Assembly (NCBI GenBank): GCA_019057795.1
Contig: JAHLWS010000021.1
Span: 40,260 to 104,259, forward strand
Direction of reading: 5' to 3'
Source: Promethearchaeota archaeon
GTDB lineage: Archaea; Asgardarchaeota; Lokiarchaeia; Sigyniarchaeales; SOKP01
DNA: 64,000 bases
In this document: positions 37,213-47,125 of the stretch, in pieces
Numbering within the stretch: the first letter of the stretch is position 1
How the letters are laid out: each line of letters starts with the position of its first letter
The notes under the pieces: generated by a model
Told to the model about the DNA's origin: nothing
Database searches by the model: none
What the model saw: only the letters and a program-made list of their open reading frames with translations
Program-made: the position numbers and the translations under genes

Positions 37213-38436
37213 ATGGAAAAAGTAGCTATAATTGGAGTCGGTCATACCAAATTTGGAAAGTTGGAAAATAAAGGGTTATTAGATTTACTCTCTGAAGCTT
37301 CTTTAGAAGCGATTTCTGATTCAAAGACCAATGATAATGATTTTGGTGCGGTTTATGTGGGAACAATGAGTCCTGCTGCATTTAATAATCTATCAGGAGT
37401 TGCAAGTGCTTTAGTAGATAAAATTAGCCTAATTCCTGCTGCAGCCGACCATATAAAGAACGGTCCTGCGAGTGGAGGTTCTGCTGTAAAAGCTGGTTTT
37501 CAAACAATTGCTTCTGGTATGAGCGATTTAGTTTTAGTCGTTGGGGGTGAGAAGATGACGCACATTACTACTCCAGGAGCAATAACTTCTAATGTAGCAA
37601 CTATAACTCATCACGAAGCAGAAAGACCTCATGGCGTATCTTTACCATCTTTTGCTGGTTTATTAACGCGAGCATATTTAGAAAAATATAACGCTAAATT
37701 GGAATGGCTTTCAGATATCGCAATTAAGAACCATAAAAATGGTGCTTTAAACCCTGTAGCACATTTTCAAAAAACTATAGACGAGTTCATGGAGAGTGCT
37801 ATTCGAAAAGGAAAGGGAAATTGGGATAATATTTATGATTATCTTAAGGACGATAAGACAAATCCAATTATCGCTGATCCGTTAAGACTTTTTCATATTT
37901 GCCCTATTTCCGATGGAGCAGCTGCCTTAGTATTATGTAAAGCAGAAATTGCAAAACAATATTGCGACACACCTATTTTGATTACTGGTATAGGTCAAGC
38001 AACTGATACTCACATAGTTCACGAAAGAGAAGACCTTACCGTATTGAAAGCGTTGAGAATTTGCTCTGATCAAGCATATAAAATGGCTAAAAAATCTCCA
38101 GAAGATATTGATGTTGCTGAACTTCACGACGCTTTTGAAATACTAGAGGCTGTAGAAAGCGAAGACATTGGTTTTTTTAAGAAAGGTGAAGGCGCTAAAG
38201 CAGCTCACGAAGGCTTGACTGAGATTGGAGGAAAAATCCCTATAAATCCTTCTGGTGGCTTAAAAGCAAGAGGGCACCCACTTGGTGCTACTGGGGTTGC
38301 ACAAGTGGTCGAATTGGTTTGGCAACTGCGGGGTGAAGCGGGAAAAAGACAAGTCGCAGGTGCGGAAACTGGGATTACGTGTAATTTCGGGGGATTTGGA
38401 AATAACATAATCTCTATTTTGGTTGAAAGAATGTAA
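37213..38436 (+). CDS. Archaeal thiolase-like protein lacking the nucleophilic cysteine
   Basis: 407-residue SCP2/archaeal-type thiolase starting MEKVAIIGVGHTKFG. The segment that normally carries the catalytic cysteine (NACASGG-like) reads IKNGPASGGSA, with Pro85 in its place. The histidine motif LKARGHPLGATG (about 347-358) is intact, and the usual C-terminal cysteine region reads TCNFGGFGNN. So it may lack thiolase turnover, or serve as the partner of DUF35 or HMG-CoA-synthase-type complexes. TTG 37207 is an alternative start; ATG 37213 is preferred. A DUF35 gene lies at 46745. Confidence 0.85.
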   Translation: MEKVAIIGVGHTKFGKLENKGLLDLLSEASLEAISDSKTNDNDFGAVYVGTMSPAAFNNLSGVASALVDKISLIPAAADHIKNGPASGGSAVKAGFQTIASGMSDLVLVVGGEKMTHITTPGAITSNVATITHHEAERPHGVSLPSFAGLLTRAYLEKYNAKLEWLSDIAIKNHKNGALNPVAHFQKTIDEFMESAIRKGKGNWDNIYDYLKDDKTNPIIADPLRLFHICPISDGAAALVLCKAEIAKQYCDTPILITGIGQATDTHIVHEREDLTVLKALRICSDQAYKMAKKSPEDIDVAELHDAFEILEAVESEDIGFFKKGEGAKAAHEGLTEIGGKIPINPSGGLKARGHPLGATGVAQVVELVWQLRGEAGKRQVAGAETGITCNFGGFGNNIISILVERM

Positions 38437-38547
38437 TCAAAAGGAATATTTATAGTGATATTTAATTTTGTATTCATAGAGCCTAAAATTTTAAATTAAA
38501 ATAAATCTAATCTTAATTAATAATTTGAAAACCTACTCGAAAAATTG

Positions 38548-39102
38548 ATGACAGATTCTGAAAAATTCACATTTAAGGTTATTGTTATAGGGGATGGTAC
38601 CGTAGGAAAAACTTCCTTGATTAAGAAATTCACGAAGGGTTCATTTCGAAAAGAATATATTAAAACTATAGGTGCTCAATTTTCTAAGTTCGATACAGAA
38701 ATTAGTGGAGATTTTATTAAATTAGTATTTTGGGATATAGCTGGCCAAGATGATTTCATTTTTTTACATCCTTCTTTTTATAGAGAAAGTAGAGCAGCTA
38801 TTATTGTGTATAGTCTCGAAGAAAATAATTTTGGTAAACGAAGCTTTGATCATATTACAGATTGGCATGAAGGTATAAAAAAATACTGCGGAGATATTCC
38901 TATTGTTGCGTTTGCGAATAAGGTTGATTTAATTGAGGAAAACAATTTGGATAAAATGAACATTCAAGAGGTTGTAAAAGAAAGAGATTTTCTCGGATAT
39001 TTCTTAACATCAGCAAAAACAGGGCAGGGAGTTCACGAGGCTTTCAATGTTATCATTAATGAACTATATTATAAATTCAAGGCTTTACCTTCAGAATTAT
39101 AA
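38548..39102 (+). CDS. Ras/Rab-type small GTPase, copy 1
   Basis: 184 residues with all G-motifs: P-loop GDGTVGKTS (15-23), switch I threonine in KTIGAQF, WDIAGQDDF (switch II with Gln), FANKVD (G4) and SAKTG (G5). There is no C-terminal prenylation cysteine, so membrane attachment, if any, is by another route. This is a hallmark Asgard signalling protein. A close paralogue lies at 43857, with TPR and longin-like genes between them. ATG 38548 is preferred over TTG 38545. Confidence 0.93.
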   Translation: MTDSEKFTFKVIVIGDGTVGKTSLIKKFTKGSFRKEYIKTIGAQFSKFDTEISGDFIKLVFWDIAGQDDFIFLHPSFYRESRAAIIVYSLEENNFGKRSFDHITDWHEGIKKYCGDIPIVAFANKVDLIEENNLDKMNIQEVVKERDFLGYFLTSAKTGQGVHEAFNVIINELYYKFKALPSEL

Positions 39103-39132
39103 TTTTTTTATTAATTATTAAATAAAGTGAGT

Positions 39133-41040
39133 TTATTTAATCTCAGCAAGAAAGAGATCTGCGATTATAAGCCATTTCTGTTTTGTATCGGGATCAATTG
39201 AGCTTTTATTTATAATATCTTTACCTTTTTTAAGATTTTTAACTGCTAAATCGTGGTTTCCAAGCGCTTTATAACAAATTCCCATTTTAATATAAGTTTG
39301 GTAAATATACCACTCGTCGCTGCCCATTACAAGCGCTTTTAAGAATCTTTTTACAGCTTTTTCATATTCTTCAAAATGCATTAAAATTTCTCCGTAGTTG
39401 TCATAATAAATTCCTATATCTGGTTCACCCTCTATAAGTTTTTGAATAATTTCTAAGGATTCATCTTTTTTATCCAAGTATTGGAACCAATAAGCCTTAT
39501 AGCTAAGAAGTTCCTTACTTTTTGGATACTTTTTAAGCAAATCTTCGATAATAACTAACCCTGCTCTTAGATTCCTCTTTCTTTTAAGAATAGATGCCTT
39601 TTTCATCATAATATCTATTTCTTCTTCAGGAAACATTTTTAACATATTATCTAATACCCTTGAGACATCATTGTATTTGTTAAAGTAAATTAAAATTTTA
39701 ATTTTTAATTTATATAAATCGATATTCATAGGATTTAACTCAATTTCCCTATCAACTTCTTTAACTTCTTCTTCGTATTGACTTTTTAAATCTTCAGAAA
39801 TTTGGGAATCAAAAATTTCTGCCAAATCCTGCCAAATTATTCCTTCTAATTTATCATAAGTATCTTTTAACTCTCTTGTAATTTCAAACTTATATGCTAA
39901 ATATTTAATAAATCCCGGTAAAAACTCTATTAATGATGCATTCAAATCTTTATTAAATAAGAATTCACAACTCTTATCTACAATATCATTTATGATGGAT
40001 TTCATATCAATTGTAGGCAATTCTGGCGTTAGTTTTGAAAAAAGCTTATTCAAATAAGAAACTTTTGTGATTTGATTCTCTGTGATTACTCGAAGTATTC
40101 TTTCTAATTTTCCATCTGATTGAAAGTAATATTGCTCACCTGATGGTTGCGTTAACTCGAAAAATCTTAATGGATATATTTTGCCTTCAGAAATTTCGTC
40201 AATATAATAGTCAAGTGTAATTTTTTTAATTTTATAGATTTTTGAGAAATCTTCAGAGGAAATAAAGTTTGGATATTGATCCGGATGATTAATTGAAAGA
40301 AAAAGTAAGATTTTGTAGAAAACTTCCTCATCTTTTAATAATGGTTTTACTTTTTCATAATCTAATTTTAGAATATTAGTAAGAAATCTAAATTGTATAT
40401 CTTCATCTTTAATATTGTAATTCTCAAAAAATTGGATGGTTTTATTAGTAATCTCTTCAATTCGTTTACCCTCCTCCTCTAAAATAGTTTGTCTATCTAA
40501 ATCATAATTTTGAAGCATCCTTGAATACTCTGATTTACCTGCTCGGGTAATTACATATTTTCCATCCTCTTTTATTACAAAACCCCTTTCGATTAATAAA
40601 CTCAAATTCTTTGACAATGAAGATTGATTTATGGATAATGGATCTTCAAGGAAATCAGACCTTTTGCAATAATAATTATTGTAAACCATCCAAAGAATCC
40701 AGTGAGAGTAATTTCTTCCACTTTTTAAGATTATTTTAGGAGGATAATTTAGTTTACGTGCCTTTTTCTTAGCACTTGATAGCTCATGAAATTTCTTTTT
40801 TCCCTCTGAGGTAATTCTGTAATATCCTCTAGCATAATTTTCTACAAAACCTTTACGTTTTAACTTATCTAGATGTCTAGATAATGTACCTGTAGGAATT
40901 TCAATTGGTTCTTGATGGAAATCCGCCCATTTACATATATCATTATTACTCAACATCCAGAGAATAATATGGTCATAGTCCGGCTTTTTCAACTTGGAAG
41001 GGCTATAGATCTTTTCTGGAGGATAATTTATGATTCCCAT
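39133..41040 (-). CDS. Winged-helix / TPR regulator-like protein
   Basis: 635 residues. Two similar winged-helix units open the protein (about 15-85: HIILWMLSNNDICKWADF ... LSRHLDKLKRKGFVEN; about 110-180: HWILWMVYNNYYCKRSDF ... LSKNLSLLIERGFVIK), a tandem duplication resembling MarR-like domains. A helical middle follows, then four or more TPR-type repeats from about 440 to 635 (for example YYDNYGEILMHFEEYEKAV). Predicted cytosolic DNA-binding scaffold. It lies between two small GTPase genes and may couple them to transcription; that is inference. Confidence 0.75.
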   Translation of the reverse strand: MGIINYPPEKIYSPSKLKKPDYDHIILWMLSNNDICKWADFHQEPIEIPTGTLSRHLDKLKRKGFVENYARGYYRITSEGKKKFHELSSAKKKARKLNYPPKIILKSGRNYSHWILWMVYNNYYCKRSDFLEDPLSINQSSLSKNLSLLIERGFVIKEDGKYVITRAGKSEYSRMLQNYDLDRQTILEEEGKRIEEITNKTIQFFENYNIKDEDIQFRFLTNILKLDYEKVKPLLKDEEVFYKILLFLSINHPDQYPNFISSEDFSKIYKIKKITLDYYIDEISEGKIYPLRFFELTQPSGEQYYFQSDGKLERILRVITENQITKVSYLNKLFSKLTPELPTIDMKSIINDIVDKSCEFLFNKDLNASLIEFLPGFIKYLAYKFEITRELKDTYDKLEGIIWQDLAEIFDSQISEDLKSQYEEEVKEVDREIELNPMNIDLYKLKIKILIYFNKYNDVSRVLDNMLKMFPEEEIDIMMKKASILKRKRNLRAGLVIIEDLLKKYPKSKELLSYKAYWFQYLDKKDESLEIIQKLIEGEPDIGIYYDNYGEILMHFEEYEKAVKRFLKALVMGSDEWYIYQTYIKMGICYKALGNHDLAVKNLKKGKDIINKSSIDPDTKQKWLIIADLFLAEIK

Positions 41041-41128
41041 AATTTGAGAAAACTAAATTTTATTTTCTAAATTATAGATCGGTTTCTTTTCTATTTATAT
41101 CTATTTCATAGAACTTCCATAAAAAATC

Positions 41129-41150
41129 GAAACTATCGTGGAACTATCGG
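41129..41150. repeat. Imperfect 11-base tandem repeat in a promoter region
   Basis: GAAACTATCGT and GGAACTATCGG stand in tandem about 90 bases upstream of the start of the winged-helix/TPR gene (minus strand) and about 100 bases before the membrane-protein gene. They could be a regulator site serving the divergent pair. Confidence 0.3.
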
Positions 41151-41246
41151 AAGCTCAATTATAAATGCAATAATGTCTCAAAATCTAATAAGTCATCGTA
41201 AAGATGATAAAACCTAAATTTAAAGAAAAGAGTTGTTCAAAAAAAA

Positions 41247-41642
41247 ATGACCGAAATTAAAAAACTTACAAAAATCGTACTTATAGTGTATGCTATAATT
41301 TTTTTCATATTTGGGGTCATGCTTACATTTCTATATGATATGGCATTGAATCCTGAGGGTTGGACAAATCCCTATTTCCCAAGAATGTTTGGGGGAGTTA
41401 ATTTCTTATCTGCCATTTTCGCAATTTTATTGCTTCGCAAAAAGGAATGGGAAGAAATTAAATTGACATTTGCGTATTTGTTAGGATTACTTATATCGAC
41501 GTTAATCATAGAAGCTGCTGTACTAGCTACATTAGGCTCCACTTTTGGAGCTTCGATGATTCAAACAGGTTCAGGCACTATAATCTTAGAGTCTGTACTT
41601 TTAACGCTTGGAATTGTCTCTTATATCAAACAGAGAAGCTAA
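41247..41642 (+). CDS. Four-helix membrane protein
   Basis: 131 residues with four hydrophobic segments at about 9-30, 48-64, 76-97 and 101-126 (for example IVLIVYAIIFFIFGVMLTFL). The loop DMALNPEGWTNPYFPRMFGG precedes the second helix. No enzyme motif seen; family not recognised. It sits between HTH-TPR and TPR-longin genes and may be the membrane anchor of this signalling set; that is only context. Confidence 0.65.
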   Translation: MTEIKKLTKIVLIVYAIIFFIFGVMLTFLYDMALNPEGWTNPYFPRMFGGVNFLSAIFAILLLRKKEWEEIKLTFAYLLGLLISTLIIEAAVLATLGSTFGASMIQTGSGTIILESVLLTLGIVSYIKQRS

Positions 41643-41692
41643 ACGCAAAAAATGAATAAATTTCAAATAAAATTTTTTTTCTTTTTTTTTAT

Positions 41693-43738
41693 ATGTATTC
41701 AGAGAATCTTTACAATAGATTTAAAACAATAATTAGCTTAGATATTCATAAGAGTATAATCCAAACAAATGAGTATATGTCTCATCCAGAACTAAAGGAA
41801 TTAACAAGAGCGGAACAACTATTTGATGCTGGTGAGCTTGATGAGGCTCTTGAGATATTAAACGATAGGGTCCAATTTGAAGGACTTAATTCTCAGCAAA
41901 AAAGTTATTTTCAGTTTCTTAAGGGATTAATTCTCTTTTATCTTAATCAAGGCGAAGATCTCATTAGTTTAGGCGAGACAATTTATAAAGAAGGTCAAAA
42001 ATGTAATGATAATCTCCAATCTTTTGATGGATTATTTTTTATTATTACTGGATTAGCTATAGCTGGTAAATTTGAGGAAGCGTTCAATTTTTTTAAAGAA
42101 ATTGAATCAGTAATAAAGTCTATTTCAAATGTGTCTAAAGAAATTATAACTCAAAGAAAAGCTCGTTTAAGTGTAGCAAAAGCCTTTGTTGGATTGCATG
42201 GTGGTAAAGTAGATTTGGTTGAGAAGTCTTTAGAGTGGATCTTAGATTCACAAGAAAAATTCGATAAATCATTCGAAATCGTCTGGGCTAATCTTTTAAT
42301 GGCGAGTTATTTAGCGCGAGTAAAAAGCAAGTTTGATCTTTGTAGGGAGCACATCAAAAAAGCATTATGCCTTGCAAAGGAAATTAAATTTAATCACTAC
42401 TGGATTGCTCTGTGTCAACTCTATTTTGGAGTATATTATATATCTATTGGCGAAATGGATAAGAGCTTGAAATATAACATAAAGGGTTTAGAATTATTTA
42501 AAAAGATAAAGAGTAGTTTTAATATTGCAATTCTATTAAATAATATGGGGGATTTATATGGTGAAATGGGTGAATATGAACTTGCTGTGGAACATTTAGA
42601 GGAGAGTATAAATCTTTTAGAGCAGATTCCTCAAGGTTTTGTTTCTATTGAAGGCATTATTGAAAGTTTAATAACCTTAGCCGTTGAACATGGAGATAAC
42701 GAACGTGTTCAAAAATATTTTCCTCGTTTGGAAGATATTTATAACCAGAAAAGAAACGATAGAATTGAATTTGGTTACAAATTCACTAAAGCCCTAATTT
42801 TAAAAACAAGTTCTCGAATCCGAGATAAAGCAAAAGCTGAAGAATTATTCAAAGAACTTATAGAAACTGAAACTATATTTTTTGATGTTATTATAAAAGC
42901 TCATATCCATCTTTGTGACATACTTCTCATGGAATATCGTATAGATAATGATAGCGAAATTTTTACCGAATTAAATTATTACATCGCCAAATTATTAACT
43001 ATCGCAGAAAAACAACATTCATATTTAGTTTTTTGTGAAGCATTCATACTTAAAGCTAAATTAGCTTTACTAAATTTTGAAATAAAAACAGCCCGACTGT
43101 TTTTGACTCAGGCACAAAAGATAGCAGAATCCTATGGTATAAAACGCTTAGCAATGAAAATCTCACATGAACATGATGAATTACTTAAACAATTAAACTT
43201 ATGGGAGAAGTTAAAAGAATCAGAGACCCCATTATCGGAACGTTGGAAGCTCGCAGGTTTGAACAAGCAAATGGAGAATATGGTAAGAAAACGAATGATT
43301 GCAGTACCAGAGGCATCAGAAGAAAATCCTGTAACAATTTTAGTAATAACCGAAGGCGGTACTCCATTATTTTCTCACTCATTTATTGAGGAAAAAGAAT
43401 TTGAATCCTATCTTTTTAGTGGTTTTTTAACAACTATAGATTATTTTATGAAGGAAACTTTTTCTGAAGGTCTTGATCGATTTATTTTTGGGCAATATAC
43501 TCTTCTTCTGAAATCTGTGGCACCTTTTTTTATCTGTTATGTATTTAAAGGTGAATCTTATTATGCCCTTCAGAGGATTAAATATTTCATTGAAAATGTA
43601 CAAAAAGAAGGAATATGGCAAAATTTGATTAAACTTTTTCAAACGAACCGATCTATTCACTTAAAAGATATCCCCTTACTTGATTCGTTAATAACCAAAA
43701 CGTTTATCACTAAAAATGTTGCATTAAATGAATTTTAA
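41693..43738 (+). CDS. TPR protein with C-terminal longin-like domain
   Basis: 681 residues. Residues 30-500 are TPR-like helical hairpins, with clear units such as AEQLFDAGELDEALEILNDR and ILLNNMGDLYGEMGEYELAVEHL. A linker with ERWKLAGLNKQMENMVRKR leads to a C-terminal alpha/beta domain (about 545-681) starting NPVTILVITEGGTPLFSHSF, a phrase I associate with longin/roadblock-like domains of Asgard proteins. Its place between two Ras-like GTPases supports a GTPase-regulator role. The ATG follows T-runs closely (T8 and T9 at 41673-41690), so the transcript may be nearly leaderless. Confidence 0.75.
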   Translation: MYSENLYNRFKTIISLDIHKSIIQTNEYMSHPELKELTRAEQLFDAGELDEALEILNDRVQFEGLNSQQKSYFQFLKGLILFYLNQGEDLISLGETIYKEGQKCNDNLQSFDGLFFIITGLAIAGKFEEAFNFFKEIESVIKSISNVSKEIITQRKARLSVAKAFVGLHGGKVDLVEKSLEWILDSQEKFDKSFEIVWANLLMASYLARVKSKFDLCREHIKKALCLAKEIKFNHYWIALCQLYFGVYYISIGEMDKSLKYNIKGLELFKKIKSSFNIAILLNNMGDLYGEMGEYELAVEHLEESINLLEQIPQGFVSIEGIIESLITLAVEHGDNERVQKYFPRLEDIYNQKRNDRIEFGYKFTKALILKTSSRIRDKAKAEELFKELIETETIFFDVIIKAHIHLCDILLMEYRIDNDSEIFTELNYYIAKLLTIAEKQHSYLVFCEAFILKAKLALLNFEIKTARLFLTQAQKIAESYGIKRLAMKISHEHDELLKQLNLWEKLKESETPLSERWKLAGLNKQMENMVRKRMIAVPEASEENPVTILVITEGGTPLFSHSFIEEKEFESYLFSGFLTTIDYFMKETFSEGLDRFIFGQYTLLLKSVAPFFICYVFKGESYYALQRIKYFIENVQKEGIWQNLIKLFQTNRSIHLKDIPLLDSLITKTFITKNVALNEF

Positions 43739-43856
43739 TTTCTAAATTAAGGAAATTATATTTTTTACGCTATTCAATTAGTTAAAATTTTATATTAGAT
43801 AATGTCTAATTTTAAATTATAAAGATAATATAATTTGAAACATACTTAAGAAATTA

Positions 43857-44408
43857 ATGACTAATTTTGAAGAATTTGGATTTAAGATTACCGTTATTGG
43901 GGACGGAGCGGTTGGTAAAACATCCTTAATTAAGAAATTTACGAAAGGAACTTTTGAGAAGGATTATATCAAAACTATTGGCGCCCAATTTTCAAGATTT
44001 GATAAACAAATTGATGAAGCTATAATTAATTTAATATTCTGGGATATTGCTGGTCAAGATGATTTCAATTTTTTACGCCCTTTATTTTACAGAGAAAGCA
44101 GGGCGTGTATTATTGTATGTAGTCTTGAAGAAAATGAACTAGGTGAAGATAGTTTTATCCATATCAAGGACTGGTATAATGAACTAAAAAAGTATTGTGG
44201 GGTTATTCCTGTAGTTCTATTTGCTAACAAAGTTGATTTAGTGGATAAAAATGAATTAGATATCGATAAAATTCAAAATATTGTAAATAAACACAATTTT
44301 CTTGGCTATTATATAACATCTGCAAAAACAGGACAAGGTGTTATTGATGCATTTAATGCTATTATTAATGAATTATATTATAAATTCAAGGCTTTTTCTT
44401 CAGTATGA
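43857..44408 (+). CDS. Ras/Rab-type small GTPase, copy 2
   Basis: 183 residues, a clear paralogue of the GTPase at 38548. G-motifs: GDGAVGKTS (15-23), KTIGAQF, WDIAGQDDF, FANKVD and SAKTG. Most differences lie in surface loops and switch-flanking residues (for example FEKDYIKTIGAQF against FRKEYIKTIGAQF). No C-terminal cysteine. The pair probably arose by local duplication and may share the TPR-longin protein encoded between them. Confidence 0.93.
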   Translation: MTNFEEFGFKITVIGDGAVGKTSLIKKFTKGTFEKDYIKTIGAQFSRFDKQIDEAIINLIFWDIAGQDDFNFLRPLFYRESRACIIVCSLEENELGEDSFIHIKDWYNELKKYCGVIPVVLFANKVDLVDKNELDIDKIQNIVNKHNFLGYYITSAKTGQGVIDAFNAIINELYYKFKAFSSV

Positions 44409-44535
44409 TATTTTTAAGTAGTCATATCTTTTTTTATATCAATCTTTGCTTCTAGTTTCTTTTGAACAAAGGTAGATGAATGAATAGTGTTTCTTTAAAT
44501 ATCTTTAAAAGGTAAAATCAGTGATTTTTATAGTT

Positions 44536-46458
44536 TTACAATAATTTATCTTTCTTTTTTTGCCTTTCTTGGAGGGGGTCTTTAATTGGTAATTCAACTG
44601 TAAATTTTGCTCCCATATTCCTTCCAGCTGATTCGACTCTAATATTTCCACCATGTAATTCGATAATTTCTTTTGAGATGTATAATCCAAGACCGGACCC
44701 TTGAATATCGAGATATTCTAATCCTTTACCATGTCTTTCTATTTTACCGAATTTAGTAAATAAATTATTAATTTCGTCTTCAATTAAGCCTACTCCTGTG
44801 TCAATTATTGATATTTCAATGCTTTTTCCTTCATGCTTGACCAAAATTTTAATATTACTATTAGCAGGAGAATTTTTAATAGCATTTAAAAGCAAATTTA
44901 TAATTACTTGTTCAAATCTTATTTTATCTACTTTTAACATTAAATTTGTGGGAAGCTCTAATGTTAAATTGATTTTCCGTTTTTTTAAAAAATAGTTCAG
45001 TTCATCTGATATATTTCTAATTATTTCACAAATATTATAAGATTGTCTATTTAATATGAGTTTGGCAAAATCTATATGAGTTATCTCAAGTAGGTTATTA
45101 ATAAGATATTGTAATCGCTGCTTATTTCTTTGTATTATTTCAAGTAGTTCCAAACCATTCCTATCCAATTTATCATTATAAACCTTAATAAGAAGTTCAC
45201 TTGCCCCACTTATTGACATTAGTGGGGTTCTTAATTCGTGGGATGCATTTGTAATAAATTCCTTTTGTGTTTGATTTAATTCTTTTAATCTTCTAATCTG
45301 TTCTTTTATAAGAAGATCTGCTTTTTTTCGTTTTGTAATATTGTGTATTATAACTTGAAAGAATGTTTCACCATTTAATTTGACTTGAGAAGCACGTAAA
45401 TTTATCCAAACCAAATCTCCCTTTTTTCTATACATTTGAATGTCTGTAGTATAAGTTTTTTCTCCTTTTAAAAATAGATTAAAGAGTTTTGTAAGTAATG
45501 ATAGATATTTTGGATGAATAAATATAAGATCTTTAAAATTTTTACCAATCAATTCATTTTTTTCATATCCGCTGTATTTACTTGTTGCTGGATTGCAATC
45601 AACAATTTTTCCTTCTAAATTAAATAAAACTATAGAAAATGGTGAATCTTCAAATATTCTCCGATATTTTTTTTCGGATTCTTTTAATTTTATTTCTATT
45701 TTTTTACGCTCTGTAATATCTAATATTTGAGCAATAGTCGTCATTCCTCCCTTTAACTCGGGAGTTACTGTAGATATTATTTCTACACGCCTTTTTTCAC
45801 CATCTTTCCTTACAATATTAAATTCGTATCTGGGAGGTACTTTTTCTCCTTTTTGTCTTCGAACATATCGGTCTCCTACAAGTTTTTTACCTTCATCGTC
45901 TAAGAAATTTCGAAAATCTTGACCGATAATCTCATCATAAGAGTAATTTAACATTTTACATAATTCATTATTTACATATATGAATTGATATTTCTCATTT
46001 ACAATAAGAATTCCATCATGAGAATTTTCTACAATGGAACGATAGCGTATTTCATTTTCTCGTAATTTTTCTTCTGATCTTTTTTGTTGAGTAATATCTC
46101 TTGTATTTACTAATACTAAATTAGGGGGAATAAAATCATAAATTACAAAGAGTATTTTTTCTTTTCCCGTAGATTGATAAAGATATCTCATTTCCCTAGA
46201 AATATATTTTTGTTCATTAATACACTGATATAGTTCCTCTAAAATTTGAGGTTTTTTTTGATATAATTCTGATGCTTTAATGCCCAAAAAGTTAGTGATT
46301 TTATTGTCAGTAATTTCTTTAGCAGCTTTATTAAAATCAATTAGTATCAAATCGTTATCTACTTTTTGCCAAAGATAAATGGGAGAAGGAATTTTCTTAA
46401 AAATAGATTTATAATCTTTATTTGTTATCATTAAATCAAGCCTCTTTTCATTTTTCAT
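44536..46458 (-). CDS. Multi-PAS sensor histidine kinase
   Basis: About 640 residues. Three to four PAS domains (about 10-125, 135-255 with ENSHDGILIVNEKYQFIYVN, 260-385 with FEDSPFSIVLFNLEGKIVDC), then HisKA with FITNASHELRTPLMSISGAS (His at about 410) and HATPase_c with NLLLNAIKNSP, DTGVGL and GSGLGLYISKEIIELHGGNI. Cytosolic, no membrane span. No response-regulator gene is adjacent. The frame is open to TTG 46488; ATG 46458 or 46431 are likelier starts. Its N-terminus resembles that of the frameshifted kinase at 35937-37016. Confidence 0.88.
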   Translation of the reverse strand: MKNEKRLDLMITNKDYKSIFKKIPSPIYLWQKVDNDLILIDFNKAAKEITDNKITNFLGIKASELYQKKPQILEELYQCINEQKYISREMRYLYQSTGKEKILFVIYDFIPPNLVLVNTRDITQQKRSEEKLRENEIRYRSIVENSHDGILIVNEKYQFIYVNNELCKMLNYSYDEIIGQDFRNFLDDEGKKLVGDRYVRRQKGEKVPPRYEFNIVRKDGEKRRVEIISTVTPELKGGMTTIAQILDITERKKIEIKLKESEKKYRRIFEDSPFSIVLFNLEGKIVDCNPATSKYSGYEKNELIGKNFKDLIFIHPKYLSLLTKLFNLFLKGEKTYTTDIQMYRKKGDLVWINLRASQVKLNGETFFQVIIHNITKRKKADLLIKEQIRRLKELNQTQKEFITNASHELRTPLMSISGASELLIKVYNDKLDRNGLELLEIIQRNKQRLQYLINNLLEITHIDFAKLILNRQSYNICEIIRNISDELNYFLKKRKINLTLELPTNLMLKVDKIRFEQVIINLLLNAIKNSPANSNIKILVKHEGKSIEISIIDTGVGLIEDEINNLFTKFGKIERHGKGLEYLDIQGSGLGLYISKEIIELHGGNIRVESAGRNMGAKFTVELPIKDPLQERQKKKDKLL

Positions 46459-46744
46459 ATTTATTAATAAAAAAATTAGTATACACAATAAATTTTTTTT
46501 GATGAGACCTATTCTTTAGAATCATAGATAGAATATACTCTTTTCTTTTTTTAAATAAATAAGCTTGATAATGCAAATTCAAACTTTATAGTCTTTATCA
46601 ATCCGAAAAGGATTATTTTATTTCTTATCTTATATTTCTCTATGATGATATATTACGAGAAAAATGAATATTTAAAATCATAATCATAAATTTCATTTTT
46701 TTACAATTTGTTTTAGATGTTTTAGATGAAAAAGTGAGAAATTA

Positions 46745-47098
46745 ATGAATAATGAAGAAAAATTAGAATGGAAAAAATGTAATAATTGTGGATTTTTACA
46801 GCATCCATCCCATCTTAGATGTTTAAAATGTAAACACGACAAATTTGAAAAGATCGTTGCTTTCGGAAACGCTAAATTATTAACCTACACAATCTTAAAA
46901 GCGCCTCCTGCTGAATTTCGCAATAAATCTTCTTATGCTCTTGGAGTTGTTGAGTTTGAGAACGGAATTAAAGCTCTGGGACAAATTACGCCCCAAGATC
47001 GTTTAAAAGTTGGGATGAAATTAAAACCCATTTATAGAAAAATTTGTGATAATTTAGATGGTAAGGAAGTATATGATTACGCTTTCGAACCAATTTAG
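46745..47098 (+). CDS. DUF35 OB-fold/zinc-ribbon acyl-CoA-binding protein
   Basis: 117 residues. A zinc ribbon KKCNNCGFLQHPSHLRCLKC (about 10-29) is followed by an OB-fold with AKLLTYTILKAPPAEF and KALGQITPQDRLKVGM. DUF35 proteins shuttle acyl-CoA between thiolase and HMG-CoA synthase in archaea, or partner steroid-degrading aldolases. It lies 27 bases before the methylmalonyl-CoA mutase gene, so cotranscription is likely. Which thiolase it serves is unknown. Confidence 0.88.
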   Translation: MNNEEKLEWKKCNNCGFLQHPSHLRCLKCKHDKFEKIVAFGNAKLLTYTILKAPPAEFRNKSSYALGVVEFENGIKALGQITPQDRLKVGMKLKPIYRKICDNLDGKEVYDYAFEPI

Positions 47099-47125
47099 TA
47101 GCCAAATAAAGAGGTAGTAGAAAAT

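Noticed and set aside
44505..44690. 61-codon minus-strand frame at the 3' end of the histidine kinase
   Set aside because: It overlaps the G-box-coding part of the kinase in another frame and carries no features of its own.
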